Source: an uncultured Dehalococcoidia bacterium (GTDB lineage: Bacteria; Chloroflexota; Dehalococcoidia; Lucifugimonadales; UBA1127). Taken from it: a DNA stretch of 59,096 bases. The DNA lies in the NCBI GenBank assembly GCA_913049785.1, contig CAJWXP010000012.1, forward strand, positions 1 to 59,096. The letters are read 5' to 3'. The position numbers and the translations under genes are program-made. Under the pieces are notes generated by a model. That model was given only the letters and a program-made list of their open reading frames with translations, ran no database searches and was not told the origin of the DNA. Shown here piece by piece: positions 44,763 through 53,830 of the stretch. The stretch's first letter is position 1, and the number at the start of each line of letters is the position of its first letter.

Positions 44763-45923
44763 ATGGACTTTCAAACGCCTGAATCGTGGGATACGCTTCG
44801 CGCCGGGGTACGGGAGGTCTGCGACACGTTCGGGGACTCTTATTGGCGTGAACTGGACGTTGAGCGGGCGTACCCGGAGGAGTTCGTACAAGCGTTGGGC
44901 CAGGGTGGCTGGCTCTCCACGCTGATACCCAAGGAGTACGGCGGCGGGGGGCTTGGCCTTGTGGAGGCAAGCATCGTGCTGGAAGAGGTCAACCGCTCCG
45001 GCGGCAATGCCAACGCCGTCCACGCTCAGGTGTACATGATGGGCGTCCTGTTGCGTCATGCCAGCGAGGCGTTGAAGCGCACATACCTTCCTCAGATAGC
45101 ATCTGGCGGCTTGCGGCTACAGGCCTTTGCGGTCACGGAGCCCGACGCGGGTTCTGAGACCACTCGCATCGAAACGACAGCAGTCCGCAAAGGCGACAAG
45201 TACGTCATCAACGGCTCCAAGATTTTCATTTCCCGCGTGTTGCAATCTGACATGATGCTGGTGCTGGCCCGGACAACTCCCTACTACGAGCTTGAGGATA
45301 AGACGCGGGGGCTATCGCTGTTTCTGGTCGACCTGCGAGAGTCTCGAGGGCAGCTTGAGGTAGAGCCGCTGCGGGTGATGATGAACAACCAGACCAACGC
45401 CATTGAGTTCCATGACCTTGAGGTGCCCGCCGACCACATGATCGGCACAGAAGGCAATGGCTTTCGGTGTGTCATCGACTCATGGAACGCGGAGCGCATC
45501 CTCATTGCAGGCGAGTGTATCGGCGACGGGCGGTGGTTCATCGATAGGGCGGTCAGTCGCGCGAATGAACGTGTTGTGTTCGATAAGCCCATCGGGGCGA
45601 ACCAGGGTGTGCAGTTTCCCATCGCCAACGCCTATGCGCGCATCGAGGCCGCCGACCTCATCAGGTACAAGGCTGCCATCAAGTTCGATGCGGGGGAAGC
45701 GTGTGGGCCGGAAGCGAACATGGCGAAGCTGCTGGCTTCGGAGGCGTCATGGGAGGCGGCGAATGTCTGCCTGGATACCCACGGTGGCTACGGGTTCCTT
45801 GCAGATTACGACGTGGAACGGAAGTTCCGGGAGACGCGCTTGTACACTGTGGCGCCGGTGAACAATAACCTGGTGCTGGCATACCTTGGTCAGCGGGTGC
45901 TGGGCCTGCCAAGGTCTTATTAG
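44763..45923 (+). CDS. Acyl-CoA dehydrogenase
   Basis: A 386-residue flavoprotein oxidising an acyl-CoA to the enoyl-CoA. The helical N-domain is followed by the FAD-binding beta domain (FAVTEPDAGSETTRIETTA and YVINGSKIFISR) and the helical C-domain with DTHGGYGFL and the ending VAPVNNNLVLAYLGQRVLG. The start at 44763 has GGGAGG eight bases upstream. Chain-length specificity is unknown. It is convergent with the M16 protease gene, only three bases apart. Confidence 0.93.
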   Translation: MDFQTPESWDTLRAGVREVCDTFGDSYWRELDVERAYPEEFVQALGQGGWLSTLIPKEYGGGGLGLVEASIVLEEVNRSGGNANAVHAQVYMMGVLLRHASEALKRTYLPQIASGGLRLQAFAVTEPDAGSETTRIETTAVRKGDKYVINGSKIFISRVLQSDMMLVLARTTPYYELEDKTRGLSLFLVDLRESRGQLEVEPLRVMMNNQTNAIEFHDLEVPADHMIGTEGNGFRCVIDSWNAERILIAGECIGDGRWFIDRAVSRANERVVFDKPIGANQGVQFPIANAYARIEAADLIRYKAAIKFDAGEACGPEANMAKLLASEASWEAANVCLDTHGGYGFLADYDVERKFRETRLYTVAPVNNNLVLAYLGQRVLGLPRSY

Positions 45924-45926
45924 AGA

Positions 45927-47201
45927 CTAGGCGGCTGCGGGGGCTCCCAGGAGTTTCTCGAACTTGGTCGAGCTTCGGAACGGGCCTACCACAGCCATGT
46001 TCATGCCCTCCGGGACAATGAGCTCATTGGCCATCTTGTGAAGGTCGTCCGTGGTGATGCAGTCGATCCGCTCGACAACCTCGTCCACCGTGAGCATCTC
46101 CTTGCGCATGAGCGCCTGGCTGCCCAGCCACAACGCCACGCTGCGAGTGTCTTCCATGCGCAGCATCAGCCTACCTTTGGCGAACTCCTTGGACTTGGTG
46201 AGCTCACTCTCCGGGATGCCTGACTTCAGCTTCTCAAGCTCCACCAGGATGGTCTCAATGGCCACTATGGCATTCTTGGGATCAACCGCGGCATAGATTT
46301 CCAGGGCTCCGGTGTCTCGATAGTGGGTGTTGCCGCTGTTGGCCTCGTAGGCAAGGCCACGTTCTTCACGCAGCTCCAGAAACAACCGACTGCTCATACC
46401 TTCGCCCAAGACGGCGCTGAGCATGTCTGAGATGTAGCGTCTGGGGTGATCGACGCTGAGTCCCTGGAGGCTAAGGCAGATGTGGGCCTGCTCCGACTTT
46501 CGGTACTCTGTGCGGACTCGCGGCGCGGTTTGGTCGTTGATGGCGGGGTACCAGTCAAGGGGCGTTCCCGTCTTCCAGTCGCCCAGGTAGCGGTTAAAGC
46601 TCTCAACCACCTCTTCGTGGGTGACGTTTCCAGCTACGGATACCACGGCATTGGAGGGGACGTACTGGTGGGTGACGAACCGCATCATGGCGTCACGACT
46701 CAGCTTGCTGACAGACTCGTGCGATCCTCCGACGTCGCGACCAAGCGCCTGATTCGGCCACATCGTCTCGTCTATGAGCAGCCCTGCACGGGCGTCCGGG
46801 TGGTCGTTGCTCATGGCTAGCTCTTCCAGGATGACGCTGCGCTCTTTCTCGAGCTCGTTGGCATCGAAGAGGGGGTTGCAGACCATGTCGACCAGCAGGT
46901 CGAGGGCGATGTCGAAATGGGGCCTGGCGACCTTGCACCAGTAGGTGGTTATCTCGCGGTCTGTGCTGGCGTTCATGATGCCGCCGACACCTTCGATGGT
47001 CTCGCTTATCTCGCGCGGTGTAGGCCTGGTGGGGGTGCCTTTGAAGCAGAGGTGTTCAATGAAATGAAAAGCTCCCGCCTCTTCGTCCGATTCGTAGCGG
47101 GAGCCTCCACCGACCATAAACCCCAAAGTGACCGATCGGGTATGGGGCATGGAGCTGGTGATGATGCGCAGGCCGTTGTCCAATGTTGTCTGCTGGAACA
47201 T
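45927..47201 (-). CDS. M16-family zinc metallopeptidase (processing-peptidase-like)
   Basis: A 424-residue peptidase. The inverted zinc motif HxxEH is HFIEHLCFKGT, and the downstream zinc-ligand Glu lies near ELEKERSVILEEL. The second, non-catalytic M16 domain has RLFLELREERGLAYEA. This is the one-chain, single-pair form common in bacteria (PqqL/YmxG-like). The start at 47201 (MFQQTTLDNGLRI) has AGGTGA upstream and begins at the family's first strand. The substrate is unknown. Confidence 0.92.
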   Translation of the reverse strand: MFQQTTLDNGLRIITSSMPHTRSVTLGFMVGGGSRYESDEEAGAFHFIEHLCFKGTPTRPTPREISETIEGVGGIMNASTDREITTYWCKVARPHFDIALDLLVDMVCNPLFDANELEKERSVILEELAMSNDHPDARAGLLIDETMWPNQALGRDVGGSHESVSKLSRDAMMRFVTHQYVPSNAVVSVAGNVTHEEVVESFNRYLGDWKTGTPLDWYPAINDQTAPRVRTEYRKSEQAHICLSLQGLSVDHPRRYISDMLSAVLGEGMSSRLFLELREERGLAYEANSGNTHYRDTGALEIYAAVDPKNAIVAIETILVELEKLKSGIPESELTKSKEFAKGRLMLRMEDTRSVALWLGSQALMRKEMLTVDEVVERIDCITTDDLHKMANELIVPEGMNMAVVGPFRSSTKFEKLLGAPAAA

Positions 47202-47340
47202 ACGTTTATTCACCTGTAATTCACTAGTGTGGGTCTGGTGAAAGCCATAGTGCGACCAGACCGAAGGCAAGGGATTTTGAGAACGATCCTCTACAAACCA
47301 GTGTACGCGGGGGCTCAAGCGGGGTCAATTTTTGAAGGCT

Positions 47341-47670
47341 TTAGCCGGTCTTCAACAATCGGGCTGATGCCTCTGCCCACTCCAGTAATCGGCCATCGTC
47401 AGCAAGCACGTCTTCCGGGATGGAGTAGTAGGGCATGTTGCCGAATTTCGTGGAGCCTGCTGACGTGTACCGATCACGGTTGGCGTCAGCAACCTTGAAG
47501 TGTGCGTAGCCGTCATGGTTGACCAGAGCGAACATCTTTGCGTCCAGAAAAATGCCCGCGCCGCCGAACATCTTCTTCCACGTCACCGGCCCCAGTGGCG
47601 ACAGACGATCCACCATGTCCTCGGCGACCTCGCCCACTTTTGCTGAGAACTTTGTACTCTTCTTGGCCAT
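47341..47670 (-). CDS. TfoX N-terminal-domain protein
   Basis: A 109-residue protein consisting only of the TfoX_N domain: VAEDMVDRLSPLGPVTWKKMFGGAGIFLDAKMFALV and the ending LLEWAEASARL. Stand-alone TfoX_N proteins are widespread and poorly understood; full TfoX/Sxy regulates competence genes, but the C-terminal half is missing here, as in most relatives. It is therefore not evidence for competence. Confidence 0.85.
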   Translation of the reverse strand: MAKKSTKFSAKVGEVAEDMVDRLSPLGPVTWKKMFGGAGIFLDAKMFALVNHDGYAHFKVADANRDRYTSAGSTKFGNMPYYSIPEDVLADDGRLLEWAEASARLLKTG

Positions 47671-47705
47671 GTCGCTACCCTCCCTGCCCCTTCGTGTAAC
47701 TTATT

Positions 47706-48584
47706 CTACAAGTTCCTGAGCCGAGCCTGATTCATGCGTTTGAACGGTGACCGTAGGTCGAGGACATCGCGAAGGAAATCGCCCAACACCACGAAACACA
47801 GTGCAGTGACGCTCAACGCGATCGCGGGCACCAGAGTCAGCCACGGTGCAACCTCCAGGAACTCTCGACCATCACTCAACATACCGCCCCAGGACGGATT
47901 CGGCGGCGGGACGCCCAAGCCCAGGAAGCTCAGTGCAGCCTCGGCCACCAGCGCCGTGGCAACGAACCCCGTGGCGTAGGCCAGCACGGGCCCCAGGCTG
48001 TGGGGCAGGAAGTGCCAAACCAGTATCCGCGTGGAGCTTGCTCCGATGGAGTGCGCCGCCAGGATGTGCGCAGAGGCTCGGACGCTCAACGCGCTCGAAC
48101 GGGCAAGTCGCGCCACCTGCGGCGTAAGGGCGACGGCGATTGCTGCAATGACGGTGTTGGCCGAGCCCCCGAACGTCGCGACGATCACTACAGCAAGCAC
48201 CATCAGCGGGAAGCCGAAGAAGGCGTCTACAACACGCTGCACCAGCAGGTCCAACCAGCCGCCTCGATACGCGGATGCCAGACCGATCACGGTGCCGATT
48301 GCCGTGCCCAGCGCGACGCTTGCCAGGCCGATGTACAGGGCAAAGCGCCCTCCGTGGAGCGTTCGACTGAACACGTCCCGGCCGAAGTTGTCGGAACCCA
48401 GCAGGTAGCCATCACCGGGTGATTGCAGTCGATGTGGCGTGTCCTGCGCTAGCGGGTCGTCAGGCGCGATGACGCCAGCAAACACGGCTGCGAAAACGAT
48501 GAGTAGCAACACGATCGCCGCGACTAGCACCACAGGCCTGACGCGGCCGAGGGCTAGGACGCGTTTGATGAACGCCGTGTTCAC
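47706..48584 (-). CDS. Peptide-type ABC importer permease (DppC-like)
   Basis: A 292-residue inner-membrane permease. The family N-terminus includes PHRLQSPGDGYLLGSDNFGRDVFSR, and the EAA-loop region is AHILAAHSIGASSTRILVWHFLP, with about six helices. The GTG start overlaps the stop of the DppB-like gene by four bases (GTGA). It works with the permease at 48581 and binding protein at 49674; no ATPase gene is in this cluster. Confidence 0.92.
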   Translation of the reverse strand: MNTAFIKRVLALGRVRPVVLVAAIVLLLIVFAAVFAGVIAPDDPLAQDTPHRLQSPGDGYLLGSDNFGRDVFSRTLHGGRFALYIGLASVALGTAIGTVIGLASAYRGGWLDLLVQRVVDAFFGFPLMVLAVVIVATFGGSANTVIAAIAVALTPQVARLARSSALSVRASAHILAAHSIGASSTRILVWHFLPHSLGPVLAYATGFVATALVAEAALSFLGLGVPPPNPSWGGMLSDGREFLEVAPWLTLVPAIALSVTALCFVVLGDFLRDVLDLRSPFKRMNQARLRNL

Positions 48585-49570
48585 GACGTACCAGCCTGGC
48601 TACGTGCTGGCGTGTATGAGACACGGGGGTCGGCGCGGGCGTAGGCCAAGTCAAGCAGCAAGTTGACCAGCAGCATCGCTACGACTAACAGCGTAACCAG
48701 GCTCTGGACTACAGGGAAGTCGCGCGCCAAAGCAGAGTCGACCAACCCTCGCCCGATGCCCGGCAGCCCAAAGATCGACTCCAGGATGAGCGTGCCACCA
48801 AGCAGCGCGCCGAACTGCACTCCCAACACCGTGATGATGGGCAGCAGGGCGTTACGTAGGGCGTGGCTCAGCAACACCGCTCGCTCTGGTAACCCCTTTG
48901 CTTGAGCGACCACGATATAGGGCTGGCTCAGCGTTTCCAGCATGCTGGCCCGCGTGACCCGCACGATGTGCGAACCGAACTCCCACGTCAGCAGCAGCAC
49001 GGGCCAAAAGACCATGAGGGCGTGGTTCCACGGATCGTCGAACGGGCCGGTGTAGACGATGGGCGGCGACCAACCGAAGAGCAGCAGCAATCCCAGAATC
49101 GCTAGCAACGCTAGGAGGAAGCTGGGAACGGCCTGCCCAGGTAGAGCGATGAGTCGGATGAGGTAGTCAGGCCATCGGTCGCGCTGCCAGCTTGCGATGA
49201 TGCCCAGCGGCACCCATATCAGGGTTGATGCAGCCAGGGTGTAGAGGGCCAGAAGGCCGGTGACGGGAAGCTGTCTCGCCAACTGGGAGCGGATGGACTG
49301 GTTATCGATGAGCGAATCGCCACCGAAGTTGCCGTTGACCATATCCCAGAGCCAGCCACCGTACTGTCGTAGCAAGTGGTCGTTGAGGCCAAGTTCCGCT
49401 CTAAGAGCCTCTCGCACCTCCGGGCTGTGTGTCGTCTCTCCACCACCGCTCAATATGGTAGCGGCCACATCGCCGGGCAGGACGCGCATGATGCCGAATA
49501 CGATCATTGACGCCAGCAACGCCGTGGGGACGATGAGGGCCAGTCGACCTAGCAGGTAGCTGATGGTCAT
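48581..49570 (-). CDS. Peptide-type ABC importer permease (DppB-like)
   Basis: A 329-residue permease with six helices. The N-terminal LLGRLALIVPTALLASMIVFGIMRVLPGD is typical of DppB/OppB, as are the EAA segment VAQAKGLPERAVLLSHALRNALLP and the ending ESIFGLPGIGRGLV. ATG at 49570 is used; a GTG four codons earlier is possible. It overlaps the next permease gene, so the two are translationally coupled. Confidence 0.92.
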   Translation of the reverse strand: MTISYLLGRLALIVPTALLASMIVFGIMRVLPGDVAATILSGGGETTHSPEVREALRAELGLNDHLLRQYGGWLWDMVNGNFGGDSLIDNQSIRSQLARQLPVTGLLALYTLAASTLIWVPLGIIASWQRDRWPDYLIRLIALPGQAVPSFLLALLAILGLLLLFGWSPPIVYTGPFDDPWNHALMVFWPVLLLTWEFGSHIVRVTRASMLETLSQPYIVVAQAKGLPERAVLLSHALRNALLPIITVLGVQFGALLGGTLILESIFGLPGIGRGLVDSALARDFPVVQSLVTLLVVAMLLVNLLLDLAYARADPRVSYTPARSQAGTS

Positions 49571-49673
49571 TGTTGAGGACACTCCGCGCTACTGTTCCTT
49601 GCCGGATAAGCGAGACAATGACAGGCTACACCATTGCAGGATAGGCCGGGCCTGCCAACGCTTTGGAATGCGG

Positions 49674-51452
49674 CTATTTCTCGTTCTGGTCTATCCACAC
49701 GGTAGCGAAATCAGTGTTTGAGTGACCGTCCTCTGGGGGGATGACGAGCCCCTTCACGTAGCTGCGATACGGCGCGACGTAGATAGCCTCCGCGATCGTG
49801 ACGACGTAGGTCTGTTCAACGAAGATGTACTCCTGCAAACGACGCCATATATCGAGGCGACGCTCCGGCAGCGTGGCTTCACGCAGCAGCCTGTAGAACT
49901 CCGACACCTGCGGGTCTTCATGCTTGGCATAGGAGTCCGGGCTCCTGCTGTAGACGCCGTAGACGCCTTCGGTGCCCTCCGGAATAGGCAGCACAGAGAG
50001 TCGACCCTGCTGGCTATCGAAGTCGAGGCTCACACGAGCCCGGTTCCACTCACCTTCATCGATGACCTGGATACGCAGATCGACGCCTAGCTCTTTGAGC
50101 TGCGCCTGGAGCAACTCGCAGCCGGGCGTCTGGCGAGCGCGACACAAATGACCCATGCTGAAGCCGTCTGCATAGCCAGCCTCTGCCATCAACCGCTTCG
50201 CTTCAACACGTCGCTCGGCCAGGGGCTCCGTATCGAATGTGGGCCAGACCACGAAGGCCTTGTCCTTGAACGGGTTGGGTGGCCCCAGGCTAGGAGTAGT
50301 CCAACCGAACCCTCCCAGCGCCACAGGGATGGAGGCGTCACGGTCTACCCACAGCGCGATGGCTCGGCGAACACGCGGGTCCTGCCACGGTCCCTCTTTG
50401 AGCATGTTGAAGGCCAGGCGGAACATACCGCCCTCAATCTCCGCGTAGTAGACGTCATCGCCCAGATCGTCGATGTAGCCCTGCTTGCGCTCCGTGGTCA
50501 AATAGTGCCCGAAGCCACGAGCACCGCCGTCGAGTCGACCCGACCGGAATGCAGCGTCCATGGCGGCTGGCTCCTTCACGATGATGTAGTCGATGCCATC
50601 GAGGTACGGCAGCGGGTTGCCGACATCGTCCACCTCGAAGTAGTCATCGAATCGACGCACCTGCACCTGGGTGCCGCGCTGGTAGTCCTCGAACACGAAC
50701 GGGCCAAGTCCCACCAGACCGATGTCCAGGGGGCTGACGCTCATGTCGCCTGCCAGCAATCGTGGCTCCATCAGGTGCTTGGGGTGCGCGAATTTGAGAC
50801 GGGGGTTGGCCAAGACGTCCAGGAAGAACTTGTTGCGCGCTCCAAGGGTTATTCGTACGCGGTTGTCGGATAGGGCCTCGACCGACCGGATGTCACCCAG
50901 ATCGCCCTTGAAATAGGCGGGCGCGCGCACCTTCCCGTCCAGATGGTAGCCGTTCAGGGCTAGGTCAAACCAGAACACCACGTCCTTCGGTGTGAAGGGT
51001 GTCCCATCGTGCCAGATGGCATCGTCGCGCAGGGTGAACGTCCATTCCGTGAAGCCTGGATCGGCGACCCAACTGGTGGCCAAGTACGGGCAGGCGAGAT
51101 AGAGGTTCCCCCTACAGCGCATGACCAGGTTGCCGGGGCCGAACAGCGCTCCCGCCACGTGGTGCAGTGCGATGCTGCTGGTTCGCATGGTATCGAATCC
51201 GGATGGAGGGTCGCTGCGGTTGGCCAGTACCAGCACGTCGCCGTACTTTGGCGAGAGGGCGCTGCGGTCCTCGATGCCCGTCACGCCGGTCAGGGGCTCG
51301 TCCAGGTCTAGAGCGACGGCGGTGACAGGCGTAGGTGTTCTGCTTTGGTTTGTTGAAGTGTTGGGAGATGCCGCATCGTCCGTGCTGCTGGTGCAGGCCA
51401 GGACGATGGCCAAGGTGCACACGATGAGGGCTGCGGCGATGCGGTGTCTCAT
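49674..51452 (-). CDS. Peptide-type ABC importer substrate-binding lipoprotein (SBP family 5)
   Basis: A 592-residue extracytoplasmic solute-binding protein. The signal peptide ends VLACTSS, a lipobox with the Cys at residue 20, so it is lipid-anchored. Family-5 features include WTFTLRDDAIWHDGTPFTPKDVVFW and DPRVRRAIALWVDRD. Ligands of this family range from peptides to nickel and sugars. The gene heads the transport cluster. The only peptide-type ATPase in the window is at 8368, far away. Confidence 0.93.
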   Translation of the reverse strand: MRHRIAAALIVCTLAIVLACTSSTDDAASPNTSTNQSRTPTPVTAVALDLDEPLTGVTGIEDRSALSPKYGDVLVLANRSDPPSGFDTMRTSSIALHHVAGALFGPGNLVMRCRGNLYLACPYLATSWVADPGFTEWTFTLRDDAIWHDGTPFTPKDVVFWFDLALNGYHLDGKVRAPAYFKGDLGDIRSVEALSDNRVRITLGARNKFFLDVLANPRLKFAHPKHLMEPRLLAGDMSVSPLDIGLVGLGPFVFEDYQRGTQVQVRRFDDYFEVDDVGNPLPYLDGIDYIIVKEPAAMDAAFRSGRLDGGARGFGHYLTTERKQGYIDDLGDDVYYAEIEGGMFRLAFNMLKEGPWQDPRVRRAIALWVDRDASIPVALGGFGWTTPSLGPPNPFKDKAFVVWPTFDTEPLAERRVEAKRLMAEAGYADGFSMGHLCRARQTPGCELLQAQLKELGVDLRIQVIDEGEWNRARVSLDFDSQQGRLSVLPIPEGTEGVYGVYSRSPDSYAKHEDPQVSEFYRLLREATLPERRLDIWRRLQEYIFVEQTYVVTIAEAIYVAPYRSYVKGLVIPPEDGHSNTDFATVWIDQNEK

Positions 51453-51541
51453 AGCTCCATTGTCGTAGCGTGTGCCAAGCGGCACAAGGCATGTTGGCTT
51501 CTGGTGGTAATACGCCCGACCAACCGCAGTGGTTCTGGGGG

Positions 51542-51754
51542 CTACGTATGCACCGCTGTGACCACGGCGTCGTTCGGGTTGGCGGCGTCAAAGAACACCA
51601 CCGCGCAGTAGCGACCAGCCACCATCTCCCCCGCCGCGATATTGCGCGCCACCGGCACGTCCTCCAGCCACGTCGCCAGGCTGCCGGACACCTGAACTGT
51701 TGCTTTGTAGGTGGTGCCGTTGAAGCTCTTCACTGTTGCCTTCAGCAGTTCCAT
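51542..51754 (-). CDS. Small phage-like protein of unknown function
   Basis: A 70-residue product with a good GGAG ribosome binding site. It looks like a small beta barrel: alternating strands (ATVKSFNGTTYKATVQVSG), then a short loop and strands. It is the last gene of the structural remnant (51542-54720), where all minus-strand genes have close phage-like spacing. The function is unknown; a tail or baseplate accessory role is only a guess from position. Confidence 0.55.
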   Translation of the reverse strand: MELLKATVKSFNGTTYKATVQVSGSLATWLEDVPVARNIAAGEMVAGRYCAVVFFDAANPNDAVVTAVHT

Positions 51755-51763
51755 GGTTTCTCC

Positions 51764-52249
51764 TTATAGATCGGATAGGGAAATACGCTGGATGTACTTC
51801 TGCCCGGTGCCGCGGTTCAGTTCCAACTCAAGCGACGCGACACGTCGCTTGGCCGACGTCAGCCCTGCACGACTGTCTGTGATCTCTACAACGTCGTAGA
51901 GTTCTTGGCCGCAGTTGGGTGGCGCTTGCAACTCCCCTGACGTGCTCTGGATATCCAGCGTACGGACCAGGTCGGCCGCGTGGCCCTGGGCCTTCGCCAG
52001 CGTGTCCTGGTTGAGGTCATGCACCTGGCGTAGGCGCTCCCCCAGCAGTGGGACTTCATCCCAAGCAAAGGCTTCTCCCATCCCGGCGGCTCCGAACACT
52101 TGAACCCTGGTGGTCTCCAAGCTCGATTGGGTATAGCGCGCCTGATGGAACGGGTGGTCGATGCCAAACGTGTAGTCGGTAGCATCGCTAATCAGAGGGT
52201 CTCGAAGCCGGGCCTCTCGACCACGGAAGTAGAGCAAGTCGGGAGCCAT
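51764..52249 (-). CDS. Phage-like protein of unknown function
   Basis: A 161-residue product. No domain is recognised. The sequence has two charged helical stretches (about residues 68-110) and a C-terminal strand region ending KYIQRISLSDL, where a tail or neck protein is plausible but unproven. It follows the frameshifted gene at 52259 by nine bases and precedes the 70-residue gene by nine bases. Confidence 0.5.
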   Translation of the reverse strand: MAPDLLYFRGREARLRDPLISDATDYTFGIDHPFHQARYTQSSLETTRVQVFGAAGMGEAFAWDEVPLLGERLRQVHDLNQDTLAKAQGHAADLVRTLDIQSTSGELQAPPNCGQELYDVVEITDSRAGLTSAKRRVASLELELNRGTGQKYIQRISLSDL

Positions 52250-52258
52250 TGCCAGAAG

Positions 52259-52934
52259 TCATCGAACAGCTGTAGAACCCGTCTCGCCAGGATGGATGGT
52301 GAAGTTAGGCTTTTGTGTGGTCATCGTGGAGCTGGGACTTGGGGCGGTCACCGAAAGACCTACCTGCGCCAGGATGAACGTGAGGATGGTCAGCAGGCTG
52401 GAATTGCCCGCAACCCAGGACACCTGACGGCGAGCTCGCCAGCACATCGTTCACCGCCACCGCGCTGCTGTTGGATGCGCCGGTGTTTTTGATGGCCTCC
52501 CGCGCGTCCAGTTGCTCGTACACAATGACCGAGCCGTTGCCTGAGTCGGCGTCGCCCGGAATACGCACACGCTCCACATTCCCAGTGCGTGCCGCGTTGG
52601 TAGAGTTCAGACGTATACCTTCAGCAGCAATGGCACTGTCCTTGCCCGATAAGGCGATCCATGCTCCCGCCGTAGCAGAGCCACCTCTGAGATTGATGCC
52701 ATCGTTGTCAACATCACGCCTAATGACGTTCCCTGACGTGAAGATCAACACTCCGGCGTTGTCTATGTACGCCTTGACCGTTCCATTCTGTTGGAACTCT
52801 GCCAGACGCCCTGCTCCTTGTTGATCCACTATCACCCCGGGTAGGGCATCGTTTGTGGTGATGGTCCGCAGCCAGCCCTGGCTGTCTAAGCCTTGGACGA
52901 TGCTGTATTCCTCGCCGGCCAATCGCAAAGCCAT
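52259..52934 (-). pseudogene. Phage-like structural protein with a frameshift
   Basis: It starts at MALRLAGEEYSIVQ with a strong AAGGAGG. The first ~165 residues look like a repetitive beta-structured fibre or head-decoration protein (INLRGGSATAGAWIAL, VYEQLDAREAIKNTGA). Near 52425 the plausible reading moves to another frame, which continues as SWVAGNSSLLTILTFILAQV and ends at 52259. Without a shift the original frame runs into an unnatural His/Pro-rich tail ending at 52305. The two-frame reading is inference from composition. Confidence 0.55.
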
Positions 52935-52958
52935 AAAGACCTCCTTCTTGTGCCTCGT

Positions 52959-53336
52959 CTAAGAGAGCACGTAGTCTGCGCTGAGGGTGAATGACGTGCC
53001 GGTGAAGGCCGTCACTTTCAGGTAGACCTTCTGGCCCCGGCACATGGCCGTGGTGGCGTGGCGGCCCGTCCCTGTGAAGAGACGTTTGCCCCCGCCAAAC
53101 CATTCGGAAAGTCGACTGCTCCAGAAGAGCACCTGCACTTCCAGGCTGGTGAAGCCCGTGCCGCCGATATCGACGTCAAAGCGAGCTTCTTCGTAGCCGG
53201 GTGTGTCTATGCCTGCCGACTCCGCCGGGTCAGAACCCTCCACGGCGGTCACAGAGCTCCGATGGAGTAGCGGCACTGTAGGGTCGTAAACGGGCGCTTT
53301 TGACATCCCGTTCTCATCGATGCGGACGTTGGTCAT
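52959..53336 (-). CDS. Phage-like protein of unknown function
   Basis: A 125-residue product with GGAGGTAAC before the ATG. Beta-strand rich (VDIGGTGFTSLEVQVLFW and QKVYLKVTAF). No family recognised. Spacing and strand fit the structural remnant downstream of the capsid gene. It could be a head-tail connector or capsid decoration protein, a positional guess only. Confidence 0.5.
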   Translation of the reverse strand: MTNVRIDENGMSKAPVYDPTVPLLHRSSVTAVEGSDPAESAGIDTPGYEEARFDVDIGGTGFTSLEVQVLFWSSRLSEWFGGGKRLFTGTGRHATTAMCRGQKVYLKVTAFTGTSFTLSADYVLS

Positions 53337-53377
53337 TCTGCGTTACCTCCTGCTGGCGACGGGGGCATCGTGTACCG

Positions 53378-53821
53378 ATGCAGGCCGTTCTGCCGTATGA
53401 TGGTTTTACTGGAGACTTATCTGTGGCTCTGTTTATCGTTTTTATCGCGTTCATCTGGGGTGGATCTATGGGGGTCACCCTTCTGATGACCAAATCCCGG
53501 TTGGCCCCAGGCGACGCGTCCCTCGGCGACCAGCTCCTCGTGCGATTCGTGGCCCTCATCGCCGTAAGCATCGCCATGTTGACCCTGGGTCTGGTGTCCG
53601 GCAGGACCATTGCCGCGGATGACACTACTCGCTTGGTGCCGTACCTCTGGGGGGCAGCGGTGCTCCCGCTGTTCATCCCATCCCTCAAGAGCACCGGTAT
53701 CTCCCTGCTGTCCTCCGAGAAGCTGATATACACTTCGGTGCTCCTGTCCGCTGCAGGTGGGTTCATCCTGGCTATGGCCACACTGGTGAGCCTGATCATG
53801 AACAACCGGGAATTTGTGTAG
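53378..53821 (+). CDS. Integral membrane protein inside the phage remnant, opposite strand
   Basis: A 147-residue protein with four predicted membrane helices (LFIVFIAFIWGGSMGVTLL, FVALIAVSIAMLTLGLV, LVPYLWGAAVLPLFI, LLSAAGGFILAMATLVSLIM). It is the only plus-strand gene within the minus-strand structural block, 9 bases from the capsid gene end. The ribosome binding site is weak. A holin-like role is possible from size and topology, but nothing proves it; it may also be unrelated cargo. Confidence 0.5.
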   Translation: MQAVLPYDGFTGDLSVALFIVFIAFIWGGSMGVTLLMTKSRLAPGDASLGDQLLVRFVALIAVSIAMLTLGLVSGRTIAADDTTRLVPYLWGAAVLPLFIPSLKSTGISLLSSEKLIYTSVLLSAAGGFILAMATLVSLIMNNREFV

Positions 53822-53830
53822 CGCGCCCTG

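Noticed and set aside
47341-47670. Competence regulator TfoX/Sxy
   Set aside because: Only the N-terminal domain is present, a common stand-alone protein with no competence genes nearby.
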